Positions 9,301-18,159 are shown, counted from the first letter of the stretch. The stretch: 64,000 nucleotides of DNA from Rossellomorea aquimaris (GCF_003315075.1 NZ_QNRJ01000004.1:124001-188000); one strand, 5' to 3'. Numbers and translations: made by a program. Notes: generated by a model not told the origin, from the letters alone.

Positions 9301-9345
9301 ACCTGGTCCGTTCCTTTCCGCTCCAGGTGCTCGCTTTTTCAACAG
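9301..9345. repeat. Fragment of palindromic intergenic repeat
   Basis: The segment TTTCCGCTCCAGGTGCTCGC matches the left arm of the full element at 9423-9549 but lacks the rest. It looks like a decayed copy. The AT-rich sequence around it, back to the yuiC start, has no gene I can support. Confidence 0.6.
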
Positions 9346-9422
9346 AAACAAACCTTACGAAAAGAGTCTAAATAAAAGGCTCTATTCGTAAAGTTTGTTG
9401 CTATTGTAGAGGAGAAAGTAAT

Positions 9423-9549
9423 AGTTGATTTCCGCTCCAGGATGCTCGCTTTCCGCGGGGCTGGCGGTGAGCCTCCTCGGCAAGCCTCCGGGGTCTCACC
9501 TGTCCAGCTATTCCCGCAGGAGTCGAGCATCCTTCCGCTCCAATCAACT
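9423..9549. repeat. Palindromic intergenic repeat, copy 1
   Basis: About 127 bp, G+C-rich against AT-rich flanks, folding as one long imperfect hairpin. Outer arms are GTTGATT / AATCAAC and AGGATGCTCG / CGAGCATCCT. The inner part pairs GCGGGGCTGGCGGTGAG with CTCACCTGTCCAGC. No open frame or T-tract explains it. Sequences of this kind recur between genes in Bacillaceae, to my recollection. Confidence 0.8.
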
Positions 9550-9716
9550 TTCTAAGCATGTATCCTTAATGGAAATCAATAATAACAAGAATTTTAGCAA
9601 GCAATCTCATTAAAGATCAATAGAGATTGAATTTCATTTTAAGGAAGAAGGGTTATTTTTTTAGTTACATTGTTTTCTTGCACACCTTGAAGCTCTGTCA
9701 TGAAAATACTGTTTAA

Positions 9717-9835
9717 GATGGTGAGGGGAACTGCGCAGACTCCTGCGGAAGTACGGTCGTGCCGAGACCCCGGAAGCGAAGCTGAGGAGGCTCGGCCGAA
9801 CGTCCGTGGAAAGCGGAGCAGTTCCCCTCACCATC
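9717..9835. repeat. Palindromic intergenic repeat, copy 2 (inverted core, different arms)
   Basis: About 119 bp bounded by perfect 18-base arms, GATGGTGAGGGGAACTGC and its complement. The core (GAGACCCCGGAAGC, GAGGAGGCTC) is the reverse complement of the core of copy 1, so the two are members of one family in opposite orientation with unrelated outer arms. Confidence 0.8.
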
Positions 9836-9908
9836 CAGCATAAACCTGGTTGACAGAGCCCTGGCAGACTCTATGCTAGAAAACAACAATCTTTGCGAAA
9901 AGAACCAA

Positions 9909-9953
9909 ATAAAAAAACCGTTCAACTCGGGGAAGGATCCCTCGGTTAAACGG
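9909..9953 (-). terminator. Terminator of yuiB
   Basis: On the minus strand CCGTTTAACCGAGGG pairs with CCCCGAGTTGAACGG (with wobbles) and is followed by seven T. Confidence 0.8.
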
Positions 9954-9959
9954 ATGCGG

Positions 9960-10277
9960 TTAAAACATTCGATATCCTTTTGCTCTTAAGATCCTCATTA
10001 CGACTCCTGAAAGAATCGCTCCTGCCAGCCCGCTTCCTAAGATCACAAGATCGGCTACAGCCAGATGACTGATTTTCGTACCTAACTCAGAAAACGACTC
10101 TCCTGCATTTCGGAAATAATCTATAAAACGAACATCATCCACAATAAAAATGACGACAATAGGATAAATGATCGCCATTATCCACGTCATACGCAATAAC
10201 ATATTTAACAAAAAGCCTATTCCGAAAAATAGAACAAAAAATAGAAGCATCGAAATTAACATTATATGTATAGGCAT
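9960..10277 (-). CDS. yuiB: YuiB, small integral membrane protein
   Basis: A 105-residue membrane protein with three or four hydrophobic helices, the same length as B. subtilis YuiB as I recall it. It is conserved between yuiC and yuiA. Function is unknown. The ATG at 10277 has GGAGGTG 11 bases upstream; the 21 extra codons of the open frame precede that site and are excluded. Confidence 0.82.
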   Translation of the reverse strand: MPIHIMLISMLLFFVLFFGIGFLLNMLLRMTWIMAIIYPIVVIFIVDDVRFIDYFRNAGESFSELGTKISHLAVADLVILGSGLAGAILSGVVMRILRAKGYRMF

Positions 10278-10401
10278 TTTACCGTTTACACCTCCATAAA
10301 CACTAAAGATTAGTGTACCCCGAGTGTAATGAAGCGTCAATATTTTCGGGGAAGATTTGTAGCTTATTCACAAAATAAACATATGTTTCATATCAGGTGA
10401 C

Positions 10402-10470
10402 AAAAAAACAGACCCGAATCAGGATCCATACTTCCAATAGAAGTATCTACCTTCATCAGGTCTGCTTTTT
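10402..10470 (-). terminator. Long terminator hairpin after yuiA
   Basis: On the minus strand CAGACCTGAT pairs imperfectly with CCTGATTCGGGTCTG around a perfect inner stem ATACTTC / GAAGTAT. The structure ends in seven T. It separates yuiA from yuiB. Confidence 0.75.
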
Positions 10471-10487
10471 CATCTATCTCTTAGGGC

Positions 10488-10613
10488 TTATTTCTGCTTC
10501 CCACTGCCTCCGCAGCACGGACACGTTTCAGAACCACCCAATACTAACTGAAAGTATCCTTTTCCTGAACAATAAAGACAGTATTTCGTTTTAGTACTTG
10601 CAGTAGCTCTCAT
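10488..10613 (-). CDS. yuiA: YuiA, 41-residue zinc-ribbon protein
   Basis: A very short gene of 41 codons plus stop. It has two metal-binding Cys clusters, YCLYCSGKGYFQ at about residues 11-22 and CPCCGGSGK at 31-39, in the manner of a half DnaJ-type zinc finger. AAAAGGGAGAGGG precedes the ATG by a few bases. Position between yuiB and yumB and the CxxC-GKG pattern match the YuiA family. Function is unknown; it could be a small regulator or a metal-dependent partner of the adjacent NADH dehydrogenase. Confidence 0.85.
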   Translation of the reverse strand: MRATASTKTKYCLYCSGKGYFQLVLGGSETCPCCGGSGKQK

Positions 10614-10829
10614 AATTCCCTCTCCCTTTTCTTTAATTTCTTAATTTTCTGATAATATATCATCTATCTTCGATAAAGAAAAGGGACATTATAGGGGATG
10701 TACCTCAAAGAAAGCGAATACATTTATGTTTTTCTTTCATTATCTCTTTTTTTCTTAAAATTTACAGAATTTTATAAAAATAATTCGCACTTCATGTAGG
10801 CGAATTGTTTTCCTGGAATTTACCCATAA

Positions 10830-10863
10830 CAAAAAGCAGAGCGGAATCCACCCTGCTTTTTCA
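10830..10863 (-). terminator. Terminator of yumB
   Basis: AAAAAGCAG and CTGCTTTTT arms with an imperfect middle. The T-run is on the minus strand, just after the NADH dehydrogenase stop. Confidence 0.8.
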
Positions 10864-10881
10864 TTTTTTTCTCATTACAGC

Positions 10882-12099
10882 TTAAAAGAACTTGAACTTT
10901 CCTTTTTTGAAGACAAGGGATGGTCCACCAACCATGTAAAGCGCACGGTTATCGACTACCTTCTTCATGAACGAAGCTTTTGTTCCTGTGATTTTCTTAC
11001 CGTAAACGACACCGATTGCGTCGTCTTCACCCAGTGAACAAACTGTTCCTTTAATGTCTGGAGTGAATTCTTCCAAATGATCCTTACCGTGCAGTAAAGA
11101 AGCAATGTTGCGGGCACATACTTCACCTTGCTGCATCGCGATTTGTGCAGTTGGCGGGTATGGACGCTCAGTTTCTTCATTGATCATAAGTGAACAGTCA
11201 CCGATGATGAAGATGTTATCATGGCCTGGAGCGCGAAGATCTTTGCTGATTTTCACACGGGCACGCATGTTTTCGATTCCAGCTCTTTCGATGATGGAGT
11301 TACCGCGCACACCTGCAGCCCATACGATCGTACCAGCCTTGATTTCTTCTACTTCATCTTCACCTTTAGCGATTAAGACACTGTCAGCCTTCGCTTCTTT
11401 AAGCGGCGTTCCGATGTGGAATTCCACACCTTTTTTCTCAAGCTTGGCACGCGCGTATTTCACTAGCTCAGGATCGAATCCAGGAAGAATCATCGGTGCA
11501 GCTTCCACGCACACAATGCGTACTTTCTTGCGATCGATATCATATTCATGACAAAGTTCAGGAACACGGTTACCTAATTCACCCAAGAATTCGATTCCAG
11601 TGAATCCTGCTCCACCTACAACGATTGTAAGGCGGTCGTCTTTTTTCTCTTCTTCGTTTTTATAAGTAGCAAATTGTAATTCAATATGCTCACGGATCTG
11701 ACGGGCAGAGTTGATGTTCGAAATCATGAATGCATGCTCATGAAGACCCTGGATACCGAATGTCTCAGATTCTGCACCTAATGCAACAACAAGGTAATCG
11801 AATTCTACTACACCGTCACTTGTGATGACTTTCTTTTCTTCTACTTTAATATCTTTAACAGTAGCTTGTAAGAAATTCACTTTGCTTGTGTTGACAACAT
11901 CTTTAATGTTGTAACGTACACGATCATGATGAAGTGTACCTGCAGAAGCTTCGTGTAACCAAGTGGTTTCGTAGTGATAATCATTTTTATTAACTAAAAT
12001 AATTTCTGCTTCATTTGTACCTAACTGCTTTTGAAGACGAGTTACCGTCATTAATCCACCATAACCTGCACCTAATACAACGATTCTTGGCTTTCTCAA
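10882..12099 (-). CDS. yumB: Type II NADH dehydrogenase (YumB/Ndh family)
   Basis: A 405-residue non-proton-pumping NADH:quinone oxidoreductase, membrane-associated, passing electrons from NADH through FAD to menaquinone. The N-terminal FAD-binding motif is VVLGAGYGG; a second nucleotide-binding motif [16 protein letters not shown] lies near residue 160; [10 protein letters not shown] and NIFIIGDC are the usual later FAD contacts. A TTG start at 12099 was chosen because it aligns with the family N-terminus and AAGGTGG lies 11 bases upstream; the longer frame would add 21 non-homologous residues. A Rex-like palindrome lies about 200 bases upstream. Confidence 0.93.
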   Translation of the reverse strand: MRKPRIVVLGAGYGGLMTVTRLQKQLGTNEAEIILVNKNDYHYETTWLHEASAGTLHHDRVRYNIKDVVNTSKVNFLQATVKDIKVEEKKVITSDGVVEFDYLVVALGAESETFGIQGLHEHAFMISNINSARQIREHIELQFATYKNEEEKKDDRLTIVVGGAGFTGIEFLGELGNRVPELCHEYDIDRKKVRIVCVEAAPMILPGFDPELVKYARAKLEKKGVEFHIGTPLKEAKADSVLIAKGEDEVEEIKAGTIVWAAGVRGNSIIERAGIENMRARVKISKDLRAPGHDNIFIIGDCSLMINEETERPYPPTAQIAMQQGEVCARNIASLLHGKDHLEEFTPDIKGTVCSLGEDDAIGVVYGKKITGTKASFMKKVVDNRALYMVGGPSLVFKKGKFKFF

Positions 12100-12302
12100 C
12101 TGAATCACATCCACCTTTTTTGATAAATTTGCTTTGGATACTCTTAGAGTCCTCCACATCATGCCTTTTTATCCCGTTCAATCTGATGCTATTACCTTTT
12201 TCCCTATAGAAAAGAAACTGAAACAAATCAAACGAGAAGTTTTCCTTCATTTAAAAGGAAAGTATTGTATGAAAAATAAATAAAAACGATAAACAATAAA
12301 GT

Positions 12303-12320
12303 ATGTGACGTATTTCACGA
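12303..12320 (-). promoter_or_regulatory. Candidate Rex-type operator upstream of yumB
   Basis: ATGTGACGTATTTCACGA is an imperfect palindrome matching 11 of 14 defined positions of TTGTGAA-N4-TTCACAA, the site of the redox sensor Rex. It lies in the AT-rich leader of the NADH dehydrogenase gene. Confidence 0.5.
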
Positions 12321-12441
12321 ACTACTACATACTTATGCGAGAATTGTCATAAATTCTTAACATTATGCCTACATTACATAATATTCTTTTTACCATACAT
12401 TTTCAAGATATATATAGGAAATTGAAAACTTAAGAATATTC

Positions 12442-12694
12442 CGAAAAGCGGAGGCGGCTTGCTCAGGCCCGACAAGCATAAGGCGAGTGCACCGGAAAGG
12501 CGTTCTTTGCCTTTTTGGTGTGCTTGACTTATGACCTCGAGGGGCTAGCCGCCGGAGCTGGACACATCGAAAAGCGGAAGGGCTTTGCCCAGAGGCGACA
12601 AGCATAAGACGAACCTGCCGGGAATGCGTTTTTTTGCCTTTTTAGCAGGTTTGACTTATGACCTCGAGCCTCTAAGCCCTGGAGCTGGACACAT
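12442..12694. repeat. Two tandem 126/127-bp structured repeats
   Basis: Unit 1 is 12442-12567 and unit 2 is 12568-12694; both begin CGAAAAGCGGA and end GGAGCTGGACACAT. Shared blocks are GACAAGCATAAG and GACTTATGACCTCGAG, which can pair as CATAAG / CTTATG. Outer stems differ in sequence but keep pairing (GGCGGCT / AGCCGCC in unit 1, AGGGCTT / AAGCCCT in unit 2), as do inner ones. No credible open frame is present. Confidence 0.85.
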
Positions 12695-12852
12695 CGAAAA
12701 ACACATTGGATTCACTCATTCAAAAGTCGTAGGGGATCCCACCCGAAAAGACTGATTATTCCCAATTATAATGTCAATTACTGTGAAGAATCGATTGCTC
12801 TATGATAGAATAAATTAACATGTAATACATCTTAATTGTTGGAGGGATCTAG

Positions 12853-13851
12853 TTGAAGGAAGATCAAAAAGTGTATGATATTACAATCATAGGCGGCGGT
12901 CCTACAGGATTGTTTACGGCGTTCTATGGCGGCATGAGAAAAGCATCAGTTAAGATCATTGAAAGTTTACCACAACTCGGGGGTCAGCTTGCCACTCTAT
13001 ATCCTGAGAAATACATATATGATGTTGCCGGTTTTCCTAAAGTGAAAGCCCAGGATCTTGTCAATAATTTAAAAGAGCAGATGGCTAAATTTGAGACGAC
13101 GATTTGTCTTGAGCAGGCTGTGGAAGGTGTAGAAAAACAGGCTGATGGCATGTTTAAGCTTACAACCGATAAAGAAATTCATTTTTCCAGAACGATCATC
13201 ATCACAGCAGGGAACGGTGCATTCCAGCCTCGACGCCTGGAACTCCAGCATGCATCTGAATTTGAAGGTAAGAATCTTCATTACTTTGTTGATAACCTGG
13301 AGCACTTCAGAGGCAAGAAGGTTGTCATTTGTGGTGGTGGTGATTCTGCCGTTGACTGGGCCCTTATGCTTGAGCCGATTGCAGAAAAAGTCTACCTCGT
13401 TCACAGAAGAGATAAATTCAGAGCACATGAACATAGTGTCGAGAATTTGCACAACTCAACCGTAGAACTGAAAACACCTTATGTTCCTTCAGAGCTGGTT
13501 GTGGATGAGAACAAAATCAATCAGCTGATTTTGGAAGAAACAAAGGGTGACGAGAAGGAGATTATTGATCTGGATGAGCTGATCGTGAACTTTGGCTTTG
13601 TTTCATCCCTTGGTCCGATCAAGGATTGGGGACTGGAAATCGAAAAGAATTCAATCGTCGTCAACTCGAGAATGGAAACGAATATTCCAGGCATTTATGG
13701 AGCTGGTGATATCAGTACCTATGATGGGAAAGTCAAACTCATTGCCAGTGGATTTGGCGAGGCACCGACAGCGGTCAATAATGCCAAAGCTTATATGGAT
13801 CCAAAAGCAAGAGTCCAACCGATGCACAGTACGTCCATGTTTACGGATTAA
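12853..13851 (+). CDS. yumC: Ferredoxin/flavodoxin-NADP+ reductase (YumC)
   Basis: A 332-residue thioredoxin-reductase-like flavoprotein that exchanges electrons between NADPH and ferredoxin or flavodoxin. FAD motif [16 protein letters not shown] is at about residues 11-26; NADP motif [15 protein letters not shown] near 157-171; FAD closure GIYGAGDIS near 280. It lacks the CxxC redox pair of true thioredoxin reductases, as expected for this family. Start is TTG with TTGGAGGG just upstream. It is transcribed alone, with a strong terminator after it, and divergently from yumB. Confidence 0.94.
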   Translation: MKEDQKVYDITIIGGGPTGLFTAFYGGMRKASVKIIESLPQLGGQLATLYPEKYIYDVAGFPKVKAQDLVNNLKEQMAKFETTICLEQAVEGVEKQADGMFKLTTDKEIHFSRTIIITAGNGAFQPRRLELQHASEFEGKNLHYFVDNLEHFRGKKVVICGGGDSAVDWALMLEPIAEKVYLVHRRDKFRAHEHSVENLHNSTVELKTPYVPSELVVDENKINQLILEETKGDEKEIIDLDELIVNFGFVSSLGPIKDWGLEIEKNSIVVNSRMETNIPGIYGAGDISTYDGKVKLIASGFGEAPTAVNNAKAYMDPKARVQPMHSTSMFTD

Positions 13852-13858
13852 TACCATT

Positions 13859-13894
13859 CAAGGCTCAGGATATCGTATCCTGGGCTTTTTTTTA
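13859..13894 (+). terminator. Terminator of yumC
   Basis: AAGGCTCAGGATA and TATCCTGGGCTT arms followed by a long T-run. Confidence 0.88.
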
Positions 13895-14043
13895 GTTTAT
13901 AAAAGAGTAACGATTCGTGATCACAACTTCCTTCCAACCATTGTGCTCTTCACCTATTCACGCCCACTCCCTTGTTTATTTTCATCATGAATGGGTAGAC
14001 CAATAGTAGGACAAAAAATTTCAGATAAAGGATGATGTGTAAA

Positions 14044-14688
14044 ATGAATGTGTTAGTTATCGGAGCAAACGGCAACACAGGCCGCCATATAGTGAATGAG
14101 CTTTCAAATAGCAGTCAGCATTTCGTGAGAGCCATGATCCGAAAAACAGAACAGGCGAAGGAAATGGAAGACTTGGGAGCAAGACCGATTGTTGCAGACC
14201 TTGAGCAGGATTTCTCGTATGCCCTTGAAAATGTGAATGCCGTCATTTTTGCAGCCGGCAGTGGTGGATCGACGGGTGACGATAAGACGTTAGCCATCGA
14301 CCAGGAGGGTGCTAAGAAGGCAGTGGATTATGCGAAGAAGATGGGCATTGAGCGTTTTGTGATGCTCAGTTCCATGGGAGCCGATAATCCTTCAAGCGGA
14401 CCGGATGAATTACAATTCTACTTAAAAGCCAAGGGTGCTGCCGATGCCCACTTGAAAGAGAGCGGCTTAAATTACACCATCGTCCGCCCTGGATCTCTTT
14501 CATTCGATGATGCAACAGGAAAGATTGAAGCGGCTGCAAACATCACAGATAAAAGCCGTGACATTTCCCGTGCAGATGTTGCGAAAGTGCTTGTGGACTC
14601 TCTAACCATCGAAGAAACCAACCACAAAGTATTCGAAATCCTAAGTGGTGACACACCTGTGGAAGAAGCACTTAAAAACATTCACTGA
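14044..14688 (+). CDS. Atypical SDR NAD(P)-binding protein (YhfK-like)
   Basis: A 214-residue Rossmann-fold protein of the atypical short-chain dehydrogenase (NAD(P)H-binding PF13460) type. The dinucleotide motif VIGANGNTGRHIV is at residues 5-17; MLSSMGADNP and YLKAKGAAD supply the Ser and Tyr/Lys-like region. Related proteins such as B. subtilis YhfK have no established substrate. The ATG at 14044 has AAAGGATGA 7 bases upstream; the ORF could begin four codons earlier without a ribosome site. Confidence 0.85.
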   Translation: MNVLVIGANGNTGRHIVNELSNSSQHFVRAMIRKTEQAKEMEDLGARPIVADLEQDFSYALENVNAVIFAAGSGGSTGDDKTLAIDQEGAKKAVDYAKKMGIERFVMLSSMGADNPSSGPDELQFYLKAKGAADAHLKESGLNYTIVRPGSLSFDDATGKIEAAANITDKSRDISRADVAKVLVDSLTIEETNHKVFEILSGDTPVEEALKNIH

Positions 14689-14694
14689 GCTTAT

Positions 14695-14736
14695 AAAAGG
14701 GACGGACCTCAATTTCTGAGGTCCGTCCCTTTTTTC
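14695..14736. terminator. Strong terminator with GGGACGGACCTC stem
   Basis: AAAGGGACGGACCTC and GAGGTCCGTCCCTTT pair perfectly, then T6. It lies between the converging SDR gene and yutM. The same stem sequence recurs at 51510, 53394 and 57312. Confidence 0.9.
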
Positions 14737-14747
14737 ACTTTTTTCAT

Positions 14748-15110
14748 TTAGCAATTCTCCGGCGTTCCTTTATTCGTCGCCGTCACGAACGATGATCCGC
14801 ATCCGCATGAAGCGATGGCGTTCGGATTATCGATGGTGAATCCGCCGCCCATCATGGACTGTTTGTAATCTATTTTGGTACCGTTCAATATGGCAGCATC
14901 ATTTTTAGCTACAACAAGCTTGATTCCATGCTGTTCCAGTGTTGTATCCCCATCCTGGAGCTCATGTTCAAATCCCATACCGTAAGAAAGGCCGCTACAG
15001 CCTCCTCCTTTTACCGCTACTCGTAACATGGCATCTGTCTCGTCATGTTCCTTCATCATTTCTTTAATCTGAAGGGCCGCGGCTTCTGTCAGAATGACTA
15101 CTTCACTCAT
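14748..15110 (-). CDS. yutM: Fe-S cluster carrier, A-type (YutM, ErpA/HesB/IscA family)
   Basis: A 120-residue A-type Fe-S carrier that receives clusters from the SUF scaffold and passes them to target apoproteins. The three cluster Cys are visible: GGGCSGLSYGMGF near residue 36 and SCGCGSSF near residues 101-108. GGGGGTG lies upstream of the ATG. It is likely to work with the sufCDSUB operon and yutI in this window. Confidence 0.93.
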   Translation of the reverse strand: MSEVVILTEAAALQIKEMMKEHDETDAMLRVAVKGGGCSGLSYGMGFEHELQDGDTTLEQHGIKLVVAKNDAAILNGTKIDYKQSMMGGGFTIDNPNAIASCGCGSSFVTATNKGTPENC

Positions 15111-15328
15111 TCATTACACCCCCAACCTTTACATTTCTTACTACTTAGTATACTCCTTTCTATTTTACTACTCAACCAAAGGGGCTTTGGTGAATGATTG
15201 GAAGGAAACTTTATATTATTATCCATCAACCATGACTTTTTACTTACCACCTTTTAAGAAAACACTAGTCCTTTACCCTTCCATCAAGGTATAATAAGGA
15301 AAATAGTCCCGATTACGAGGTGGTATTC

Positions 15329-16027
15329 ATGACGGTAGTGACGCCCTTTTATGATAAAAAAACTCAGTGTCTTTCGTGTAAACACTCGTACAGTACAACA
15401 AGGATCAGATCCCGCTTTGTGAAGGTAGCAGGTTATGACAGTGACTTTTGCCCCCTTTATGAGTCAATGGATATAAATCCTTTACTTTATAATGTTTCTG
15501 TATGCCCAAAGTGTGGATTTTCATATACAGATGATTTCACAACATACATACCTCCTGTTCTCAAAGCTGAGCTGGAAAAGAAAATCAGCCTGCACTGGCA
15601 GCCACAGGATTATGGAAAACAGAGGTCATATGAAGATGGGATCAATACATACAAATTGGCCGCCTACTGTGCCCTTATTAAAAAGGAGAAAAAGGTGACC
15701 ATAGCAGGGTTATATCTCCGGACAGCCTGGCTTTATCGAAAGACCCAAGAAAAAGAACAGGAGAGACGATTCATCAACCTTGCTACTCATGAATACATTG
15801 ATGCCTATTTGACAGAGGGTGTATCAGGTTCTTTGATGTCCGAAACTAAGCTATTGTATATCATCGCGGAATTATTGAGAAGACAGGATAAAATCGAGGA
15901 ATCGGTCGTTTATTTATCTAAAGTGATCAGTAATCAGCATCTCTCCACCGAACCGAAGATCGTTGAAATGGCCAGAGAGAGCTGGTACGAAATTCGTGAG
16001 CTTTCTAAAGAAACCAAGTCCATTTAA
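15329..16027 (+). CDS. DUF2225 protein with two CxxC motifs
   Basis: A 232-residue soluble protein of the DUF2225 family. Two CxxC pairs, CLSC near residue 14 and CPKC near 57, suggest a zinc-binding N-terminal module. The C-terminal half is helical and TPR-like (AGLYLRTAWLYRKTQE, then EESVVYLSKVIS). The specific function is unknown. ACGAGGTGG precedes the ATG at 15329 by 5 bases, better than the GTG three codons upstream. Confidence 0.82.
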   Translation: MTVVTPFYDKKTQCLSCKHSYSTTRIRSRFVKVAGYDSDFCPLYESMDINPLLYNVSVCPKCGFSYTDDFTTYIPPVLKAELEKKISLHWQPQDYGKQRSYEDGINTYKLAAYCALIKKEKKVTIAGLYLRTAWLYRKTQEKEQERRFINLATHEYIDAYLTEGVSGSLMSETKLLYIIAELLRRQDKIEESVVYLSKVISNQHLSTEPKIVEMARESWYEIRELSKETKSI

Positions 16028-16029
16028 AA

Positions 16030-16060
16030 GAAAACTAGTGGTGAGTCCACTGGTTTTTTT
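16030..16060 (+). terminator. Terminator of DUF2225 gene
   Basis: AAAACTAGTGG and CCACTGGTTTT followed by T-run. Confidence 0.8.
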
Positions 16061-16115
16061 CATTAACCCGGTTTACAATACAAAAAAATAAGCCAGTCAT
16101 AAGACCAGCTTTACA

Positions 16116-16352
16116 TTAGAACATCGGATTGTCTTCAAGAAATTGATAGATATGATCCACCAGTTCTTCAGGTGTATCCCCTGTTACGACTTCACCATTG
16201 ACGAGAGCATAAAAGGATTGGGCGCATTTCCCGCAGTAACCCAGGCATCCATACTCAATGACATCAAGGTTTGGGTCTCTCTCTAATATCTCAAGCGCTT
16301 TTTGCGCACCACTAGCAAGATTGCTTATACAAAATTCTATAATTGGTTTCAA
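16116..16352 (-). CDS. yuzB: YuzB family protein (DUF1450)
   Basis: A 78-residue small protein with a thioredoxin-like [2Fe-2S] ferredoxin appearance: Cys at IIEFCISNL, and [10 protein letters not shown] near residues 34-43. The exact function is unknown. The family N-terminus aligns with a TTG start at 16352 that has GAGGTGA 5 bases upstream; the open frame runs 18 codons further without homology. It lies divergently from yutJ, an NADH-dehydrogenase-like protein, so a redox role is plausible. Confidence 0.87.
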   Translation of the reverse strand: MKPIIEFCISNLASGAQKALEILERDPNLDVIEYGCLGYCGKCAQSFYALVNGEVVTGDTPEELVDHIYQFLEDNPMF

Positions 16353-16682
16353 TTCTATCACCTCACTACTCATTGTTATGCTATCTTTTTTTATCATTAT
16401 CGTCAATCATTTGATTCCATGTAATGGTATAACAGATTGTGAACAATTTCGCTTATTTCTGTTGTGAAAACGCCACTATTTCGATATACTTTTAATGTTA
16501 ATAGGTTTACTAATATGATAAAAGCCCGAATTATGCTTCATATTGAAAATGCTTACTTTTTCAGGACCCGTTTCGGCGTGAATGTCCTTTCAATTCTGTC
16601 CCATACAATTTATGGGATATAAATCATATACAAACACACTATTTCATTCATAATGTAGAGTGCAAAAAAGGGGAAATTTTTC

Positions 16683-17750
16683 ATGAAACAATTAGTGCTG
16701 CTTGGCGGAGGATATGGGAATATGCGCGTCCTTCTTCGCTTATTACCCAACCAATTACCTGAAGATGTATCGATTACCCTGATTGATCGAAATCCTTACC
16801 ACTGTCTTAAGACGGAATACTATGCTTTAGCCGCTGGTACGATTTCAGATCAACATGTACGCGTATCATTCCCGGAACATGCCCGTTTATCCTATGTGTA
16901 CGGAGATATCTCCGGAGTGGACATGGAAAATAAACTCGTAAAGATGAAAGATCAAGATCCCGTTCCTTATGACGACCTTGTGGTTGGACTCGGTTGCGAG
17001 GATAAATATCATAATGTTCCTGGTGCTGACGAACATACTTACTCCATTCAAACAATAGAAAGATCCCGTAAGACATACCAAACCTTATGTAATCTTCCAG
17101 CTGGTTCGATCGTTGGTATCGTTGGAGCTGGTCTAAGCGGGATCGAGCTTGCGAGTGAGCTTCGCGAAAGCCGTTCTGATCTGAAAATTAAATTATTCGA
17201 TCGCGGTCCCCGTATTCTCAACGCCTTCCCTGAGCGTCTAAGCTCTTATGTTCACGGGTGGTTCGACGAGAATGACGTAGACATCGTCAATGGCTCGAAT
17301 ATTACAAAAGTGGAACCAAACACCCTTCATAACCACGAAGAACAGATTTTCTGCGATGCCATCGTTTGGACGGCAGGTATACAGCCAAGCAAGGTCGTCC
17401 GTGATATGGATGTTGAAAAAGATGCAAGCGGTCGCGTCATTCTGACAAAGTATCATAACCTGCCTCAAGATGAGAATGTGTACGTGGTCGGTGACTGCGC
17501 AAGCCTTCCTCAAGCTCCAAGTGCCCAGCTTGCTGAGGGACAAGCTGAACAAATCGTGACCGTTCTACTTAAGCGTTGGAAAAACGAGGAACTCCCTGCA
17601 GAATTACCTAAAATCAAACTAAAAGGAATTCTCGGTTCACTCGGAAAGAAACATGGTTTCGGCCTGGTAAACGAGCGCTCCATCACAGGCCGTGTCGCTC
17701 GATTGTTGAAATCCGGTGTGTTGTGGATGTATAAATATCATAATGGATGA
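16683..17750 (+). CDS. yutJ: NADH dehydrogenase-like flavoprotein (YutJ)
   Basis: A 355-residue FAD/NAD(P)-binding oxidoreductase related to type II NADH dehydrogenases but shorter than YumB. N-terminal FAD motif is LVLLGGGYGN; the NAD motif VGIVGAGLSGIELASEL is near residues 145-161; NVYVVGDCASLPQAPSAQLAEGQ follows. It ends in a hydrophobic-basic segment that may touch the membrane. Substrate is unproven. It is a second NDH-2-like gene only 4.6 kb from yumB, the arrangement I recall from B. subtilis. Confidence 0.9.
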   Translation: MKQLVLLGGGYGNMRVLLRLLPNQLPEDVSITLIDRNPYHCLKTEYYALAAGTISDQHVRVSFPEHARLSYVYGDISGVDMENKLVKMKDQDPVPYDDLVVGLGCEDKYHNVPGADEHTYSIQTIERSRKTYQTLCNLPAGSIVGIVGAGLSGIELASELRESRSDLKIKLFDRGPRILNAFPERLSSYVHGWFDENDVDIVNGSNITKVEPNTLHNHEEQIFCDAIVWTAGIQPSKVVRDMDVEKDASGRVILTKYHNLPQDENVYVVGDCASLPQAPSAQLAEGQAEQIVTVLLKRWKNEELPAELPKIKLKGILGSLGKKHGFGLVNERSITGRVARLLKSGVLWMYKYHNG

Positions 17751-17752
17751 TG

Positions 17753-17787
17753 AAAAAAGAACCGCGATGCGCGCGGTTCTTTTTTTC
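17753..17787 (+). terminator. Terminator of yutJ
   Basis: AGAACCGCG and GCGCGGTTCT with T8 downstream. Confidence 0.88.
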
Positions 17788-17832
17788 ATGCAGCTCTAAT
17801 GATCCATACATAAGGCTAACCTTCCCCACGAA

Positions 17833-18159
17833 CTAAACCGCTTTATACCCATACTTTTCAAGCTCAGAGTAAATCGTTTTTAAACGGGGATTCCCTTCAC
17901 CGACAATATTCCCTTCTAACAGGACAATTGGATAGAACATATCTTCTTCAATCACTCTTGAAGCAAACTGCTTTACGGCTTCATCTTCAGGAGGATTGTG
18001 AATATCTACATATTTAATCACGAAGGGCTGGTTTGGGTACTTCCGACTGACTGCAGCCTCAAGCCATTCGTACGTTTCTTTCGCTGACGGTAAGTTCACG
18101 CAGCTTGGACAAAGTATTTCTGCCCCATATACGTAAAGCTCAACAGGTTTTCTCTCCAT
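17833..18159 (-). CDS. yuzD: YuzD family thioredoxin-like protein (DUF1462)
   Basis: A 108-residue protein with a thioredoxin-like fold prediction. The N-terminal YVYGAEILCPSCVNLPSAKE carries a CxxC pair at about residues 17-20. The C-terminal half holds the cis-Pro-like region FYPIVLLEGNIVGEGNPRL. Function is unknown; the position divergent from the NifU-like yutI suggests a link to Fe-S or thiol metabolism. AAAGGGGAG lies upstream of the ATG. Confidence 0.86.
   Translation of the reverse strand: MERKPVELYVYGAEILCPSCVNLPSAKETYEWLEAAVSRKYPNQPFVIKYVDIHNPPEDEAVKQFASRVIEEDMFYPIVLLEGNIVGEGNPRLKTIYSELEKYGYKAV

Noticed and set aside
9425-9925. ORFs within the palindromic repeats
   Set aside because: The frames exist only because the repeats are G+C-rich and stop-poor; there is no start context, and the same frames appear on both strands.
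12390-12605. 71-codon minus strand ORF in the tandem repeats
   Set aside because: It lies wholly in a structured repeat unit and is not preserved in the second unit.
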